Shown here piece after piece: positions 25,467-36,402 of a DNA stretch of 64,000 nucleotides. The DNA comes from Verrucomicrobiota bacterium. GTDB lineage: Bacteria; Verrucomicrobiota; Verrucomicrobiia; Chthoniobacterales; UBA10450. The notes beneath the pieces were generated by a model that saw only the letters and a list, made by a program, of their open reading frames with translations, was not told where the DNA came from and did not search any database. The stretch spans positions 32,428 to 96,427 of the forward strand of contig QHNH01000021.1 in the NCBI GenBank assembly GCA_003218375.1, given 5' to 3'. Numbering within the stretch: the first letter of the stretch is position 1; each line of letters begins with the position of its first letter. The position numbers and the translations under genes were made by a program.

Positions 25467-27122
25467 ATGGTGACGCCAGTGGAGCCAGAGACGGAAGATT
25501 TTCTTCGCCTCGTGATCGATAGGATTCCCACGATGGTCTGGAGTCTTACGCCTGGGGGAGTCCTCGATTTCGTTAATCAGCCCTGGATAGACTACACGGG
25601 CATTTCTTTCGGGGAAGCAATGCGGGAACCAAACAGCATTGTTCATCCCGACGACCTTTCGAGGGTCGTGGAGAAGTGGCTTAAGGACATGCGCGCCGGG
25701 GAATCGTCCGAGGATGAGATGCGTTTGCGCCGCGCGGACGGAGAATATCGCTGGTTCCTGGTCCGGACGGTGCCGCTCTTCGACGAGCAGAGGCAGGTCG
25801 TCAAGTGGTACGGAACGAGTACCGATATCGAGGACCGCATGCGCACGGAAAAGGGGTGGCAGGTGCTGATCGATGCGATCCCGCAGCAGATCTGGAGCGG
25901 CCCGCCTGACGGCACCCTTGACTATTGCAACGCGCGTTGGCGCTCCTATATGGGAATAGGACTGAAAGACCTGCAAGGCGAGGGCTGGCAGACGATGCTT
26001 CATCCCAACGATCGAGGTCGGGTGCTTAAGGCCTGGCACGAGTCGGTGGTAAATGGAACGTCTTACGGACAAGAAGAACGCCACCGGGGCGCCGACGGGA
26101 CGTACCGCTGGTTCCTCGCCCGTGGCGTCCCGCGGCGCGACGCGGAAGGCCGCATCGTAAGGTGGTACGGGACGAACACCGATATCGAAGATCGCAAGCA
26201 GGCCGAGAAGGCCTTGAACGCGCACGCTCGTCGTTACAAGACGCTGATGGAGACTTCCACGGATTCGATTTACGTCCTGGACAAAAACGGTGACCTGCAA
26301 GAAGCGAACGCGGCCTTTCTTCGCCGGCGCGGTTACACGGCGGCGGAGGTGAAAGGTTCAAGCGTCGCGGATTGGGACGCGCAATGGAGCCGCGAGGAAC
26401 TGCAGGAACGATTGCGAATGCTGGTTGGTAGCAGCGCAATGTTCGAAACGCGGCACCGTTGCAAAGACGGGTCCGTCTTCGATGTCGAAGTTTGCGCGAC
26501 GAGCGTCCGGATCGGCGGAGAACAATTGTTCTTTTGTGTGACGCGCGACATTACCGAGCGCAAGCAGGCGGAGCAGGCTTTGCGGGAAAGCGAGCAACGT
26601 TTTCGCGAGCTGGCGGAGAACATTAATGAAGTTTTCTGGCTGAGCGATGATCAAAATACCCGGATGCACTATATCAGCCCCACCTACGAAAAAGTTTGGG
26701 GACGCAGCTGCGAGAGCCTGTATGCCGCGCCACGATCGTGGATGGATGCAGTTCACCCGGAGGACAAGAAACAGGTTCTCGCGACCGTAGCGAAGCGGTC
26801 GCTCAACGAAGCGTATCAAAACACGTATCGCATCGTGCGGCCAGATGGATCGATTCGCTGGATCCGCGATCGGGGTTTTCCGGTGCGGGACGAGAGCGGA
26901 GAAGCAGTGCGATTTGCCGGCATTGCCGAAGACATTACCGAGAGTAAAACAAGCGCAGAGGCGCTGGAACGGGCGGAGAAACAATACCATTCGATCTTCC
27001 ACGACGCCGGGGACGGAATCTTTCGAACCTCGCCGGATGGGAAGTTTCTGGTCGCAAACCCGGCCGCGGCCCGCATTTTCGGGTTCGCTTCTCCGGACGG
27101 CGAGAGGAATTCAAACGCCTGA
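25467..27122 (+). CDS. N-terminal part of a broken multi-PAS histidine kinase
   Basis: The fragment contains four complete PAS/PAC modules (conserved ends such as WYGTSTDIEDR, WYGTNTDIEDRKQAE, FCVTRDITERKQAEQ, FAGIAEDITES) and the first third of a fifth (FLVANPAAARIFGF). It then runs out of frame and stops. The next frame resumes the same PAS at EEFKRLIQDQG. About 20 PAS residues are missing between FASPD and EEFK, so this looks like an out-of-frame internal deletion near 27096-27104. ATG at 25467 is the likely start; GTG at 25395 is possible. The fragment has no kinase domain. Confidence 0.8.
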   Translation: MVTPVEPETEDFLRLVIDRIPTMVWSLTPGGVLDFVNQPWIDYTGISFGEAMREPNSIVHPDDLSRVVEKWLKDMRAGESSEDEMRLRRADGEYRWFLVRTVPLFDEQRQVVKWYGTSTDIEDRMRTEKGWQVLIDAIPQQIWSGPPDGTLDYCNARWRSYMGIGLKDLQGEGWQTMLHPNDRGRVLKAWHESVVNGTSYGQEERHRGADGTYRWFLARGVPRRDAEGRIVRWYGTNTDIEDRKQAEKALNAHARRYKTLMETSTDSIYVLDKNGDLQEANAAFLRRRGYTAAEVKGSSVADWDAQWSREELQERLRMLVGSSAMFETRHRCKDGSVFDVEVCATSVRIGGEQLFFCVTRDITERKQAEQALRESEQRFRELAENINEVFWLSDDQNTRMHYISPTYEKVWGRSCESLYAAPRSWMDAVHPEDKKQVLATVAKRSLNEAYQNTYRIVRPDGSIRWIRDRGFPVRDESGEAVRFAGIAEDITESKTSAEALERAEKQYHSIFHDAGDGIFRTSPDGKFLVANPAAARIFGFASPDGERNSNA

Positions 27123-27139
27123 TTCAAGACCAAGGTGTC

Positions 27140-29518
27140 GTGAATGGCTTCGAATATGAAGCTTACCGCAAAGATGGGAGCCGGGTCTGGATTTCGGAAA
27201 ACACTCGCGCGGTCCACTCGCCGAACGGCGAGATCCTCTATTTCGAAGGAATTTTTGAAGACATTACCGACCGCAAGCGGGCCGAGGAGGCGCTGCGGGA
27301 GAGCGAGGAGCGCTTCCGCACGATCTTCGAACAGGCGCCGCTGGGCATCTCCGAAGGTGAGATCGCCACCGCCCGCTTTATCAACGCGAATCAGCGCTAC
27401 ATCGACATTCTTGGCTATACCATTGACGAACTGCGGAAGTTGACCTTCCGGGATTACACCCATCCCGATGACCTGCAAAAGGATCTGGTTGAGTTTCAAA
27501 AACTCGCTGCCGGTGAGATTCGGACCTACGCGATGGAGAAGCGCTACATCCGCAAGGACGGCGCGATCATCTGGGTAAACCTGACGGTTACAGGCTTGGC
27601 GTACCCGGGGGAAAAGCCCCTCAACTGCATCGCGGTCATAGAGGACATCACGGACCGGATCCAGGCGGAGGAGAGGCTGCGGCGGAGCGAGGAAAAATTC
27701 AAAGCCCTTTTCGATCTCGCGCCAGTCGGGATCGCGTTTTTGGATTCGCGACTGAACATAGTGGACTGCAATCCGGCGCTGGAACGAATGAGCCGCCTTT
27801 CGAGGGAGGAATTGCTGGGCGCAGCCTGGCAGCGGCGTACCTTCCTGAATGCAGACGGAAGCCCGCGGCTGCGCGGCGAAAGGGTGAGCGAGCGGGCCGT
27901 GAGTGAAAAGCGGCTCGTCAACGGTGTGGAAACCGGCGCCCTCATGGAAAGCGGCGATGTTGTCTGGGCTGAGGTCAGCGTCGCCCCGCTCGCAGTGCCG
28001 GATGCGAGGGCCGTGGTGATCATGCAGGATATCACGGAGCGCAAACAGACGGAGCAGGCTCAGGAACGCGGGCTTTCATTAATGCTGGCCACGCTGGAAT
28101 CGACCGCCGACGGCATTCTCGTGGTGAACACAGAGGGGAAAATCGTGACGTTCAACCGCCTCTTTGCCCAGATGTGGCGCCTCTCGGAGGAAGTGCTCGC
28201 GTCCAAGGAGGACGCCCGTGCCCTGGAATGCGTGCTCGACCAACTCATGGAACCGGAAAAATTCCTGGAGAAGGTTCACTACCTCTATCGGCATCCCGAG
28301 GAAAAGAGTTTCGACCGGCTCGTCTTCAAGGACGGCCGTGTTTTCGAGCGCTATTCGCGGCCGCAGCTAATCGGCGGCAAAGTAGCCGGAAGGGTATGGA
28401 GTTTTCGGGACGTCACAGAGCGCAAGCGGGCGCAGGCGGCACTGCGAGAAAGCGAGGAACGTTTTCGGTTGTTGGCCGAGGTGACGAACGATGCCATCTG
28501 GGACTGGGACTTAACCACAAACGACCTGTGGTGGAACGAAGGTTTCGAAACGCTTTTCGGCTATAGCCGCGCCGAGATCGAGAAAACGATCGACTCCTGG
28601 TACAATCGCGTTCATCCGGCCGAACGGAATCGGGTCATTTCTGGAATTCACCGGACCATTGATGAAGGGGGAACGATGTGGTCGGACGAATATCGGTTTC
28701 TTTGCAAGGATGGCAGTTATGCCTACGTCCTGGACCGTGGGCACGTTATCCGGGATGCCGAAGGCAAGGCGGTGCGGATGGTGGGTGGAATGAGGGATCT
28801 CACCGAGCGAAACAAGGCAGAAGAGGCGGCCCAAGCGTTCCCGACGGAATTGTTAAGAGCCCAGGACGAGGAGCGGCGGCGGATTGCCCGGGAGATACAT
28901 GATTCAACAGCGCAGGAGCTCGCGGTTGTGGCCATGAATCTCGGTCGACTCGAGGAATGGATAGAAGGTCGTGACCCCTGGGCCGAGAATCTCCTGGCCG
29001 ATAGTCTCGCGATCTTGACGCAGGGCAATCGCGATCTGCGCACCCTCGCCCATCTTCTCCATCCACCGATGCTAGAGGAGCTTGGTTTGATCGGAGCGAT
29101 CCGGGATTACGTCGAAGGTTTTTCCGCCCGCAGTGGCATCGAGGTCGAACTGGAATTCAGCGAAGATTTCGAACGATGCCCGAGCGAAACCGAGACGGCG
29201 CTTTTTCGCGTCGTGCAAGAGAGCCTTTCCAACGTGCATCGCCATTCTGAAAGCAAATTCGCCTTGGTGAAACTCACACGCATCGACGACATCATCGAAC
29301 TAACCATTGCCGATCGCGGTCGCGGCCTGCCCGCCGGCCTCCTCACCGGTACGGCCGAGGACGCGCGGATCGGCGTCGGTATTTCTGGGATGCGGCAGCG
29401 CATAGTTCAATTGCAAGGCCGGCTTGACATAACCTCGAACAAAGAGGGGACAACCGTGCGTGCCGTTCTGCCTTGTAGTCAGAAAGGTGTTCGCGCCCAG
29501 AATGAATCGGAAAAATGA
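27140..29518 (+). CDS. C-terminal part of the multi-PAS histidine kinase (NarX/HPK7 type)
   Basis: The 792-residue frame starts inside the fifth PAS domain and holds about four more PAS/PAC modules (FEGIFEDITDRKRAEE, IAVIEDITDR, VIMQDITERKQTEQ, WSFRDVTERKRAQ, MRDLTER). These are followed by a HisKA_3 dimerisation domain (RRRIAREIHDSTAQELA) and a NarX-type HATPase_c (VVQESLSNVHRHSES, GVGISGMRQRI). Its stop overlaps the start of the NarL-type regulator by four bases (ATGA), defining a two-component pair. Independent translation from GTG 27140 is possible but the intact parent would begin at about 25467. Confidence 0.85.
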   Translation: MNGFEYEAYRKDGSRVWISENTRAVHSPNGEILYFEGIFEDITDRKRAEEALRESEERFRTIFEQAPLGISEGEIATARFINANQRYIDILGYTIDELRKLTFRDYTHPDDLQKDLVEFQKLAAGEIRTYAMEKRYIRKDGAIIWVNLTVTGLAYPGEKPLNCIAVIEDITDRIQAEERLRRSEEKFKALFDLAPVGIAFLDSRLNIVDCNPALERMSRLSREELLGAAWQRRTFLNADGSPRLRGERVSERAVSEKRLVNGVETGALMESGDVVWAEVSVAPLAVPDARAVVIMQDITERKQTEQAQERGLSLMLATLESTADGILVVNTEGKIVTFNRLFAQMWRLSEEVLASKEDARALECVLDQLMEPEKFLEKVHYLYRHPEEKSFDRLVFKDGRVFERYSRPQLIGGKVAGRVWSFRDVTERKRAQAALRESEERFRLLAEVTNDAIWDWDLTTNDLWWNEGFETLFGYSRAEIEKTIDSWYNRVHPAERNRVISGIHRTIDEGGTMWSDEYRFLCKDGSYAYVLDRGHVIRDAEGKAVRMVGGMRDLTERNKAEEAAQAFPTELLRAQDEERRRIAREIHDSTAQELAVVAMNLGRLEEWIEGRDPWAENLLADSLAILTQGNRDLRTLAHLLHPPMLEELGLIGAIRDYVEGFSARSGIEVELEFSEDFERCPSETETALFRVVQESLSNVHRHSESKFALVKLTRIDDIIELTIADRGRGLPAGLLTGTAEDARIGVGISGMRQRIVQLQGRLDITSNKEGTTVRAVLPCSQKGVRAQNESEK

Positions 29519-30153
29519 AAAAGCTTCGAATCCTGATCGCGGACGACCATCCCCTGGTCCGGCAGGGTTTGCGCTCCGTCCTTGAAGCGCAGCCAGGATG
29601 GACGGTTTGCGCGGAGGCAGAGGACGGCCGCAGCGCGGTCAAGCTGGGTCTGGAACTGAAGCCGGACGTTTTTCTAATCGATGTCACGATGCCGGTCTTG
29701 AATGGACTCGACGCGACGCGGCAGATTCGCCGGGAACGTCCGAATGTCGCGATTCTAATCCTCACCATGCACGAATCGGATCAGCTTTCCGAGGACTTGA
29801 TTCGAGCCGGAGCGCGCGGATGTATCTTGAAAAGCGATAGTCCCCGACAATTGCTCGCCGCGGTTGAAGCCGTCGCAAGCGGGAACCAATATTTTACCCG
29901 TCTTGCTCCTCATCGCGCCCAGGCTGAAGAGACAGCGACCGCTTCGCGCACGCCCGCACGACTAAGTGCGCGGGAACGCGAAATCGTGCAGCTTCTGGCG
30001 GAAGGGCGAACTAACAAGGACATCGCGACCTTGCTTAGTATCTCCTATAAGACCGTGGACGCGCATCGCGCCAACATCATGAAGCGCCTGGCCATCCATT
30101 CGGTGGCGGAACTGGTTCGTTACGCGGTTCGCGAACGGATCATTCAAGCGTAA
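29515..30153 (+). CDS. NarL/FixJ-family response regulator
   Basis: The 212-residue protein has a receiver (residues 4-120; LIADDHPLVRQG, phospho-acceptor in FLIDVTMPVLNG, Thr in LTMHES, Lys in ILKSD) and a LuxR-type HTH (about 148-208; LSAREREIVQLLAEGRTNKD, TVDAHRANIMKRL). It is the DNA-binding partner of the HisKA_3 kinase encoded just upstream, with a 4-base overlap. Confidence 0.92.
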   Translation: MKKLRILIADDHPLVRQGLRSVLEAQPGWTVCAEAEDGRSAVKLGLELKPDVFLIDVTMPVLNGLDATRQIRRERPNVAILILTMHESDQLSEDLIRAGARGCILKSDSPRQLLAAVEAVASGNQYFTRLAPHRAQAEETATASRTPARLSAREREIVQLLAEGRTNKDIATLLSISYKTVDAHRANIMKRLAIHSVAELVRYAVRERIIQA

Positions 30154-30370
30154 CGAACGCTCCCTCCCGCTAGGGTTATTCCCCTAGGGTAAATCCTCCT
30201 GGCAAATAGGGAGGACGGCATCGGCGAGACGCACGATGAGTTAATAGTCATCTTGAAATACAAGCCGCGCCGAATGTGGAATTTAGCGGCCGAGCCTGCT
30301 TCGAGAGGTTTAGAAAGGTTATGCACAAGTAGGTTTTAAAAATGATGAAACTTGCGGCTCGGCCTTGCAA

Positions 30371-32812
30371 ATGCGGTTGAGTGATACGAATCTAGTTCGT
30401 CCCCCTCGTTCAATGCGTGGAAGTCCTGTTTTCCCCCAAGGTGCTGGCATAGCCGCAGCGCTTATGAGTGGCGGCGCTCTCCTTGGCTGGTGGCTGAACA
30501 ACGAAGGCCTCAAGAGCATTGTCTCCGGCTCGAGTCCGCTGAAGCCGAATATCGCCGCCGGAATACTACTTTGCGGCGCAGCGCTGGCGTTCCTCTCGCT
30601 GACCAGATCGTCCAAACCGGCCCGGATCTGCTCGGCTCTCAGCGGAATCATTGTCCTTGCTCTGGGGGGACTGACGCTCGCCGAACATTTTTTTGGCTGG
30701 AACCTCGGAATTGATCAATGGCTGATCCGGCCGCGGGGAAACGAAACTACTCAAACGCTGCGAATGGTACCCGCGACCGCGATATGTTTTGTTCTCATGG
30801 GGATCGGTTTTGTCGCGCAATCTCAGTTGGTATCACCGCGATTGAGTCTCCCGCTTGCGGCAGGGTTGAGCGTGACGCTGGTGTTTATTGGGGCGCTGGC
30901 GCTCATTGGGTTCTTCCTGGAAACACTCTTCGGTCCTCGATGGAATCTTCTAGGGATGAAGGTTTCAGAGCTGACGGCTGCCGTGGGGTTTTTGTTGTTA
31001 GGCAGTGGCATGCTGGCGCTATTGCTCAGCAAGCATGGGTTAGTCTGGTCGTTGAATACTTTGACCACTGCGGGATTCGTTCTCGGCATTCTGCTCATGG
31101 TCGCCGCCGCCGCCATTGCCTTCAATCACACCAGGCGAATGTTGGAAACGACTAGCTCGTTAAGTCAGCGGCAGGAAGTCCTCCAGAAAGTCCAGGAAGT
31201 ATTGACTGATACAACCGACCTGCTTAGCCACGAGCGCCTTTACGTTATTTTAGGCGATGAAAGATTCCTAAGTGAGCGCGAAGAAACACGGCTCGAAGTC
31301 ACTAAGGATCTGCTCGCTGTTCGCAAGCTGACTGCGGACAATTCCAATCAACAGCGCCGGCTGGATCAACTCGAGCCCTTGATAGCGGAACGAATCGACT
31401 GGGAAGAAAAAATAATGGCGGCCCGGCGGGAGCAAGGTTTTCCCGCCGCTTCCGAAATGATCGGCACGGGTCCGGGAGTGAGACTATCCGACGACACCTT
31501 TCGCTTGATCCAGGGCATGAAAGACGAAGAGCAGGCTTTGCTGGGTCGGGATCGGAAGCAGGCGGAAGCGGCATCGCTCACTGCATTTTCGCTCTTGCCT
31601 CTGGGGGTGTTTCTCAGCATGGGCATTTTGTCGTTAGGCCTCTCCTTTCTGAATGCAGGACTCACCGAGCAGAAGCAGACCGAGCAGGCATTGCGGGCCA
31701 GCGAAAAACGGTATCGAGAGTTATTCGAGAGCAATCCCAACGCGATGTGGATTTATGATGTCGAGACGCTTTCGTTCCTGGCCGTGAACGCCGCGGCGGT
31801 TCAGCATTACGGATATTCGCAAGAGGAATTCCGGGCCATGACCATCAAGGACATTCGGCCGTCCGAAGACATCCCCGCGCTCATCAATAACCTTTCTCTG
31901 GTAAGCAAAGGCTTGGATGGGACGACGGAATGGCGTCATCGGAAAAAGGATGGGGTGCTCATAGACGTGGAGATCACGTCCCATAATCTGATGTGGCTTG
32001 GACGCCCTGCCAGTCTGGTGCTGATCAACGACATCACCGCGCGGAAACGCGCGGAAAATGAGGTTCGGCAATTGAACCTCGAACTGGAGGACCGCGTCGA
32101 GAAGCGCACCATGCAATTACAAACGGCTAACAAGGAGTTGGAGGCGTTCTCCTATTCGGTCTCACATGATTTGCGGTCCCCGCTCCGGACGGTCGACGGT
32201 TTTTCCCAGGCCGTGCTGGAGGATTACGGTCCTCAGCTTCCCGAAGAAGGCCGGCGTTATCTGCAAACGATCCGGGAAGGGGCCCAGCGGATGGGCGTGC
32301 TCATCGACGATCTCCTTACTTTCTCGCGCTTAAGCCGGTTGCCGTTGCACAAACAGAATGTCGATATGGCGCGGTTGGCGCGCGACAGCTTTGCGGAACT
32401 GGCCCCCGAAAAAAAGGGACGCAAGATCGAACTCAAGATAGGCGACCTGCCCAAGGTCCATGGGGACCCGGCCTTGTTGAAGCAAGTCTGGGTCAACCTC
32501 CTCTCGAACGCGGTGAAGTACACCCGCAAGCGGGAGACCGCCATAATAGAAGTCGGATCGACGCGTGAGAACGGCTCGGCCACTTGTTTTGTGTCCGATA
32601 ACGGGGCCGGGTTCGACATGCAATACGCCCACAAGCTCTTTGGCGTGTTCCAGCGCTTGCATCGCACCGACGAATTCGAGGGTACCGGCGTGGGGCTGGC
32701 CATTGTCCAGCGGGTCATCAATCGCCACGGCGGGCGCGTCTGGGCGGAAGGCACGGAAGGCAAGGGCGCGACCTTTTATTTTACCCTGGAACGAGCTAAC
32801 CAAAAAGTATGA
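30371..32812 (+). CDS. Membrane histidine kinase with CHASE3-like, PAS and phytochrome-type kinase domains
   Basis: The product of about 813 residues has seven or eight N-terminal membrane segments (about 25-250, MASE-like), a predicted extracytoplasmic helical CHASE3-like domain (about 260-405), another membrane helix (about 410-430), a PAS domain (about 445-560) and a coiled coil. The kinase core follows: HisKA with [19 protein letters not shown], then HATPase_c ([31 protein letters not shown]). The last overlaps the receiver gene start by four bases (ATGA). This is the first gene of a four-gene phosphorelay operon. The start codon is uncertain (ATG 30371 or TTG 30365). Confidence 0.88.
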   Translation: MRLSDTNLVRPPRSMRGSPVFPQGAGIAAALMSGGALLGWWLNNEGLKSIVSGSSPLKPNIAAGILLCGAALAFLSLTRSSKPARICSALSGIIVLALGGLTLAEHFFGWNLGIDQWLIRPRGNETTQTLRMVPATAICFVLMGIGFVAQSQLVSPRLSLPLAAGLSVTLVFIGALALIGFFLETLFGPRWNLLGMKVSELTAAVGFLLLGSGMLALLLSKHGLVWSLNTLTTAGFVLGILLMVAAAAIAFNHTRRMLETTSSLSQRQEVLQKVQEVLTDTTDLLSHERLYVILGDERFLSEREETRLEVTKDLLAVRKLTADNSNQQRRLDQLEPLIAERIDWEEKIMAARREQGFPAASEMIGTGPGVRLSDDTFRLIQGMKDEEQALLGRDRKQAEAASLTAFSLLPLGVFLSMGILSLGLSFLNAGLTEQKQTEQALRASEKRYRELFESNPNAMWIYDVETLSFLAVNAAAVQHYGYSQEEFRAMTIKDIRPSEDIPALINNLSLVSKGLDGTTEWRHRKKDGVLIDVEITSHNLMWLGRPASLVLINDITARKRAENEVRQLNLELEDRVEKRTMQLQTANKELEAFSYSVSHDLRSPLRTVDGFSQAVLEDYGPQLPEEGRRYLQTIREGAQRMGVLIDDLLTFSRLSRLPLHKQNVDMARLARDSFAELAPEKKGRKIELKIGDLPKVHGDPALLKQVWVNLLSNAVKYTRKRETAIIEVGSTRENGSATCFVSDNGAGFDMQYAHKLFGVFQRLHRTDEFEGTGVGLAIVQRVINRHGGRVWAEGTEGKGATFYFTLERANQKV

Positions 32813-33261
32813 GTGAAAACAATGCAGTAGAGATTCTGTTAGTCGAAGATACGCCGGAGGACTTGGAGCTTGCCCTTCGGGCGCTCCGCAAAGCCAATCT
32901 GGCTAATCACATTCAGATCGCGCGCGATGGCGCGGAGGCGATGGAATTCATTTTTGCGGAAGGCGCCTATAAAGGACGCAAGGTCGAAGATGGCCCCAAG
33001 GTGATCCTGCTGGATCTTAAGTTACCCAAGGTCGACGGTATGGAAGTCTTGCGGCGGGTTAAGAACGATCCGCGCACCAAGACGATTCCGGTAGTGGTCC
33101 TGACTTCTTCCAAGGAACAGAAGGACGTGGTGGAAAGTTACAAACTAGGAGTGAACAGCTACATAGTGAAACCGGTCAATTTCGAACGGTTTGTGGCTGC
33201 GGTGCAGGATTTGGGAATGTATTGGCTGCTCCTTAACCAACCCCCAAAACTGGATGGATAA
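32809..33261 (+). CDS. Rcp1-like single-domain response regulator
   Basis: The 150-residue receiver has [10 protein letters not shown], phospho-acceptor in [13 protein letters not shown], Thr in [11 protein letters not shown], Lys in YIVKPV and the C-terminal WLLLNQPP helix typical of cyanobacterial Rcp1-type partners of phytochrome-like kinases. It overlaps the kinase upstream by 4 bases and the hybrid kinase downstream by 8 bases, so all three are probably translated together. Confidence 0.92.
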   Translation: MSENNAVEILLVEDTPEDLELALRALRKANLANHIQIARDGAEAMEFIFAEGAYKGRKVEDGPKVILLDLKLPKVDGMEVLRRVKNDPRTKTIPVVVLTSSKEQKDVVESYKLGVNSYIVKPVNFERFVAAVQDLGMYWLLLNQPPKLDG

Positions 33262-35551
33262 GCCGTTACAACGTATCCGCCTCCTGATTGTCGAAGACAA
33301 TCCGAGCGATGCCGATCTGATGCTGCGCGAATTACGCCGCGCCGGCTTCGATCCCGATTGGCGCCGAGTGGAGACTGAGCCTGACTTTCTCGCCAGCCTC
33401 GAACCGGAGCCCGATCTGATCCTATCGGACTATGCCATGCCGCAATTCAGCGGGCTGAAAGCGCTCCAGCTAGTAGGAGAGCGAGGACTTAAGATTCCTT
33501 TCATCCTTGTCTCGGCGACAATCGGGGAGGAGACAGCGGTCGCGGCGATGCGGGAAGGCGCCGTGGATTATCTCTTAAAAGACCGGCTGGCGCGGCTCGG
33601 TCCAGCGGTGGCCCAAGCCCTTGAGCAAAGCAAACTGCGCCAGGGGCGCGAACGGGCTGAAGAAGCCTCTCGCGCGAGCGAACAGCGCTTCGCCTTGTTC
33701 ATGGATAATTTGCCAGGCTTTGCCTGGATCAAGGATGAAAAACGCCGCTATGTCTATGCCAATAGGACTCTTCGGCAACTAGTGCTGCGAGCGCGGGATT
33801 GGTTCGGCAAAACAGACGATGAGATTTGGTCGGCGGAACTCGCCGCGAATTACAAGGCCACTGACCTGCAAGTCATTGAAACGAAGGCGCCAAAGGAAAT
33901 AGTAGAGACCGTTCTCCAAGGCGAGGAGCAACGGACCGCGCTCATCAGCAAATTTCCGATTCTGAATGACCAAGGCGAAGTTGCCTTCATTTGCGGCATC
34001 GGCATCGATATCACCGAGCAAAAACAAGCCGAAGAACGGATGCGAGAGCAGGCTGACATTATCAACCGCGCTCAAGATGCTATCATCGTTCGCGATTTCG
34101 AATCGAACCGCATCACTTTTTGGAATACTGGAGCGCAACGTCTTTACGGCTGGACTGCTGATGAAGCCTTGGGCCGTTCCATCGGCGAACTAATTTTTGC
34201 CGACCCGAGCGAGGTCGAGTTGCTGTCGAAGGCTCTGGTCTCCACCGGAGAATTCCACGGCGAGATTCGCCAGGTCACAAAGGACAAGAAGGAGCTCATC
34301 GTGAGTAGTCGCGCCACGCTCGTGCGTCGCGACGACGGATCACCGCGTTCAGTGTTGATCGTCAACACCGACATTACCGAGCACAAGAAACTAGAGACCC
34401 AGTTACTCCGCGCCCAGCGCTTGGAAAGTATTGGCACTCTGGCGAGCGGGGTAGCGCATGACTTGAATAACGTCCTCTCTCCGATTTTAATGGGATCGGA
34501 AATTCTCCGCAGAACAATAGACGACGAAGAGGCGGGTTCGATCCTTTCGCTTATCGACAAAAGCGCGCGGCGGGGCTCCGCTATAGTCAAACAAGTCCTG
34601 ACCTTTGCGCGTGGCATCGAAGGCGAACGGGTTTTGATCAAGCCGAGTCATCTCATTCAAGAAATGTGCGATATCGCCCAGCGCACATTTCCAAAATCGA
34701 TCGAGGTTAGATGCCAGTACTCCGAAGACATTTGGTCGGTCCAGGGCGATCCGACCCAGTTGCACCAGGTCTTGTTAAACCTGGCGGTCAATTCGCGTGA
34801 TGCCATGCCCAACGGCGGCTTACTCACCATCGCCGCCGAGAATTTCCAGGTGGACGAACATTACGCCTCGATGACACCCGGCGCCCGGCCCGGTCCCCAT
34901 GTGTTGTTTCGAGTTAGCGATACTGGCGAAGGCATGCCTCGGGCAGTGCTCGATAAGATTTTCGATCCCTTTTTTACGACGAAAGGAATCGGCAAAGGCA
35001 CAGGTCTCGGACTCTCGACCTCCCTCGGTATCGTCAAAAGCCACGCCGGTTTCATTTCGGTTTACAGCGAGCTTCGATCCGGCACCACCTTCAAGATTTT
35101 CGTTCCCGCCCAGCTTAGCGAGGAAACTTCAGTCCGATCCGATTTGTCCTTCGAATCCTTGAAAGGAAATGGCCAATTGATTTTGGTCGTCGACGACGAA
35201 CCCAATGTTCTCAGTCTTACCAGGATCGTGCTCGAGAAACATAATTATCGCGTCCTGACCGCCAACGATGCGCCGGGAGCGCTGGCGGTTTTTGCCCAGC
35301 AGATGGCTTCGGTTAATGTTTTGCTCACCGATATCATGATGCCCTATATGGATGGCATCGCCCTTATTCGTGCCGTTCAGCAAATGAAGCCTGGACTCAC
35401 GTTCATTGCTTCTACCGGGCAAGGTGATGAAACCCGTACTGCAGAACTACAAAGTCTGCGAGTTACCAATGTTCTCACGAAGCCGTACGATACTCAGAAG
35501 CTTCTCGAGTGTCTGCACGATGCCCTAAATCCTGAAACCCACGAACCATGA
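33254..35551 (+). CDS. Hybrid histidine kinase: receiver-PAS-PAS-kinase-receiver
   Basis: The 765-residue soluble protein has a receiver (about 8-125; [12 protein letters not shown], phospho-acceptor in [13 protein letters not shown]), PAS 1 (about 150-265), PAS 2 (about 275-395), HisKA with [13 protein letters not shown] (about 408), HATPase_c (about 500-625; [30 protein letters not shown]) and a second receiver (about 650-765; LVVDDEPN, phospho-acceptor in [12 protein letters not shown]). ATG 33254 is preferred because it starts the domain. It overlaps the regulator gene downstream by four bases. Confidence 0.92.
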   Translation: MDKPLQRIRLLIVEDNPSDADLMLRELRRAGFDPDWRRVETEPDFLASLEPEPDLILSDYAMPQFSGLKALQLVGERGLKIPFILVSATIGEETAVAAMREGAVDYLLKDRLARLGPAVAQALEQSKLRQGRERAEEASRASEQRFALFMDNLPGFAWIKDEKRRYVYANRTLRQLVLRARDWFGKTDDEIWSAELAANYKATDLQVIETKAPKEIVETVLQGEEQRTALISKFPILNDQGEVAFICGIGIDITEQKQAEERMREQADIINRAQDAIIVRDFESNRITFWNTGAQRLYGWTADEALGRSIGELIFADPSEVELLSKALVSTGEFHGEIRQVTKDKKELIVSSRATLVRRDDGSPRSVLIVNTDITEHKKLETQLLRAQRLESIGTLASGVAHDLNNVLSPILMGSEILRRTIDDEEAGSILSLIDKSARRGSAIVKQVLTFARGIEGERVLIKPSHLIQEMCDIAQRTFPKSIEVRCQYSEDIWSVQGDPTQLHQVLLNLAVNSRDAMPNGGLLTIAAENFQVDEHYASMTPGARPGPHVLFRVSDTGEGMPRAVLDKIFDPFFTTKGIGKGTGLGLSTSLGIVKSHAGFISVYSELRSGTTFKIFVPAQLSEETSVRSDLSFESLKGNGQLILVVDDEPNVLSLTRIVLEKHNYRVLTANDAPGALAVFAQQMASVNVLLTDIMMPYMDGIALIRAVQQMKPGLTFIASTGQGDETRTAELQSLRVTNVLTKPYDTQKLLECLHDALNPETHEP

Positions 35552-36216
35552 CAACTGCAACGCCGCAACTGCGCATCCTCATTGCCGACGACCATGACGT
35601 CATGCGGCAGGGGACCCGCGCCGTCATCGAACAACAACCAGGGTGGAACGTTTGCGGTCTGGCCTCAAACGGCCGCGAAGCAGTCGCTCAGGCGCGTGAA
35701 CTCAAGCCCGACATCGTCGTTCTCGACATGACCATGCCCGAGCTCAACGGCCTCGATGCCGCCATTCAGATCAAGCGAGAATTGCCTGGCACGGAGCTGC
35801 TCATGTTCACCGCGCATGAGAGCGACGGCTTGATTCGGAACGCGTTTGAAGCCGGAGTAAAGAGCTTCATCTCTAAATCCGAAGCGCACCATTTTCTGGT
35901 GGAAGCGATTGAATCGCTCGGACGGCACAAGCCTTTTTTTACCGCGAAAGTCTCCGAGATTCTCTTTTCGAACATTCTCAACCGGGCCGAAGGCAGACGC
36001 GACGAAACCGAAGCCGGCCAGCGTCTCAGCGCACGCGAGCGGGAGATCGTGCAGCTGATTGCGGAAGGAAAAAGCAACAAAGAGGTCGCGGAAGCACTCG
36101 GCATCAGCGTCCGCACCGCCGAGACTCATCGTGCCAGCATTCTGCGGAAACTCAAGCTCGACTCAATTGCCGGCCTTGTCCGCTACGCCATCCGCAACAA
36201 AATCATCGAGCCCTGA
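35548..36216 (+). CDS. NarL/FixJ-family response regulator
   Basis: The 222-residue protein has a receiver (residues 8-125; LIADDHDVMRQG, phospho-acceptor in VVLDMTMPELNG, Lys in FISKSE) and LuxR-type HTH (about 158-218; LSAREREIVQLIAEGKSNKE, TAETHRASILRKL). It is the terminal DNA-binding output of the operon starting at 30371, overlapping the hybrid kinase by four bases (ATGA). Confidence 0.92.
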   Translation: MTTATPQLRILIADDHDVMRQGTRAVIEQQPGWNVCGLASNGREAVAQARELKPDIVVLDMTMPELNGLDAAIQIKRELPGTELLMFTAHESDGLIRNAFEAGVKSFISKSEAHHFLVEAIESLGRHKPFFTAKVSEILFSNILNRAEGRRDETEAGQRLSAREREIVQLIAEGKSNKEVAEALGISVRTAETHRASILRKLKLDSIAGLVRYAIRNKIIEP

Positions 36217-36402
36217 CTTTGGCCCGATTCGGTTCGGGTTCATTGTGGCGCGACGCGGTCCTCAGAAATTGGCGGCGCGCGTTGCGCGTCTATGAATCGC
36301 GTGGATAGCCGGCTGAAATGTCATCCGTTGACTCTTTGTATCCGTGCGCTTTGGCCGGCCAGGCTGCTACGAAAAGCAGGGTGCCGAGCGCGGTAACCAC
36401 GG

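Noticed and set aside
30175..30225. CCTAGGG and CCTCC/GGAGG inverted repeats before the CHASE3-like kinase gene
   Set aside because: Short and imperfect; position allows a terminator of the upstream regulator gene, but the evidence is too weak to list as a feature.
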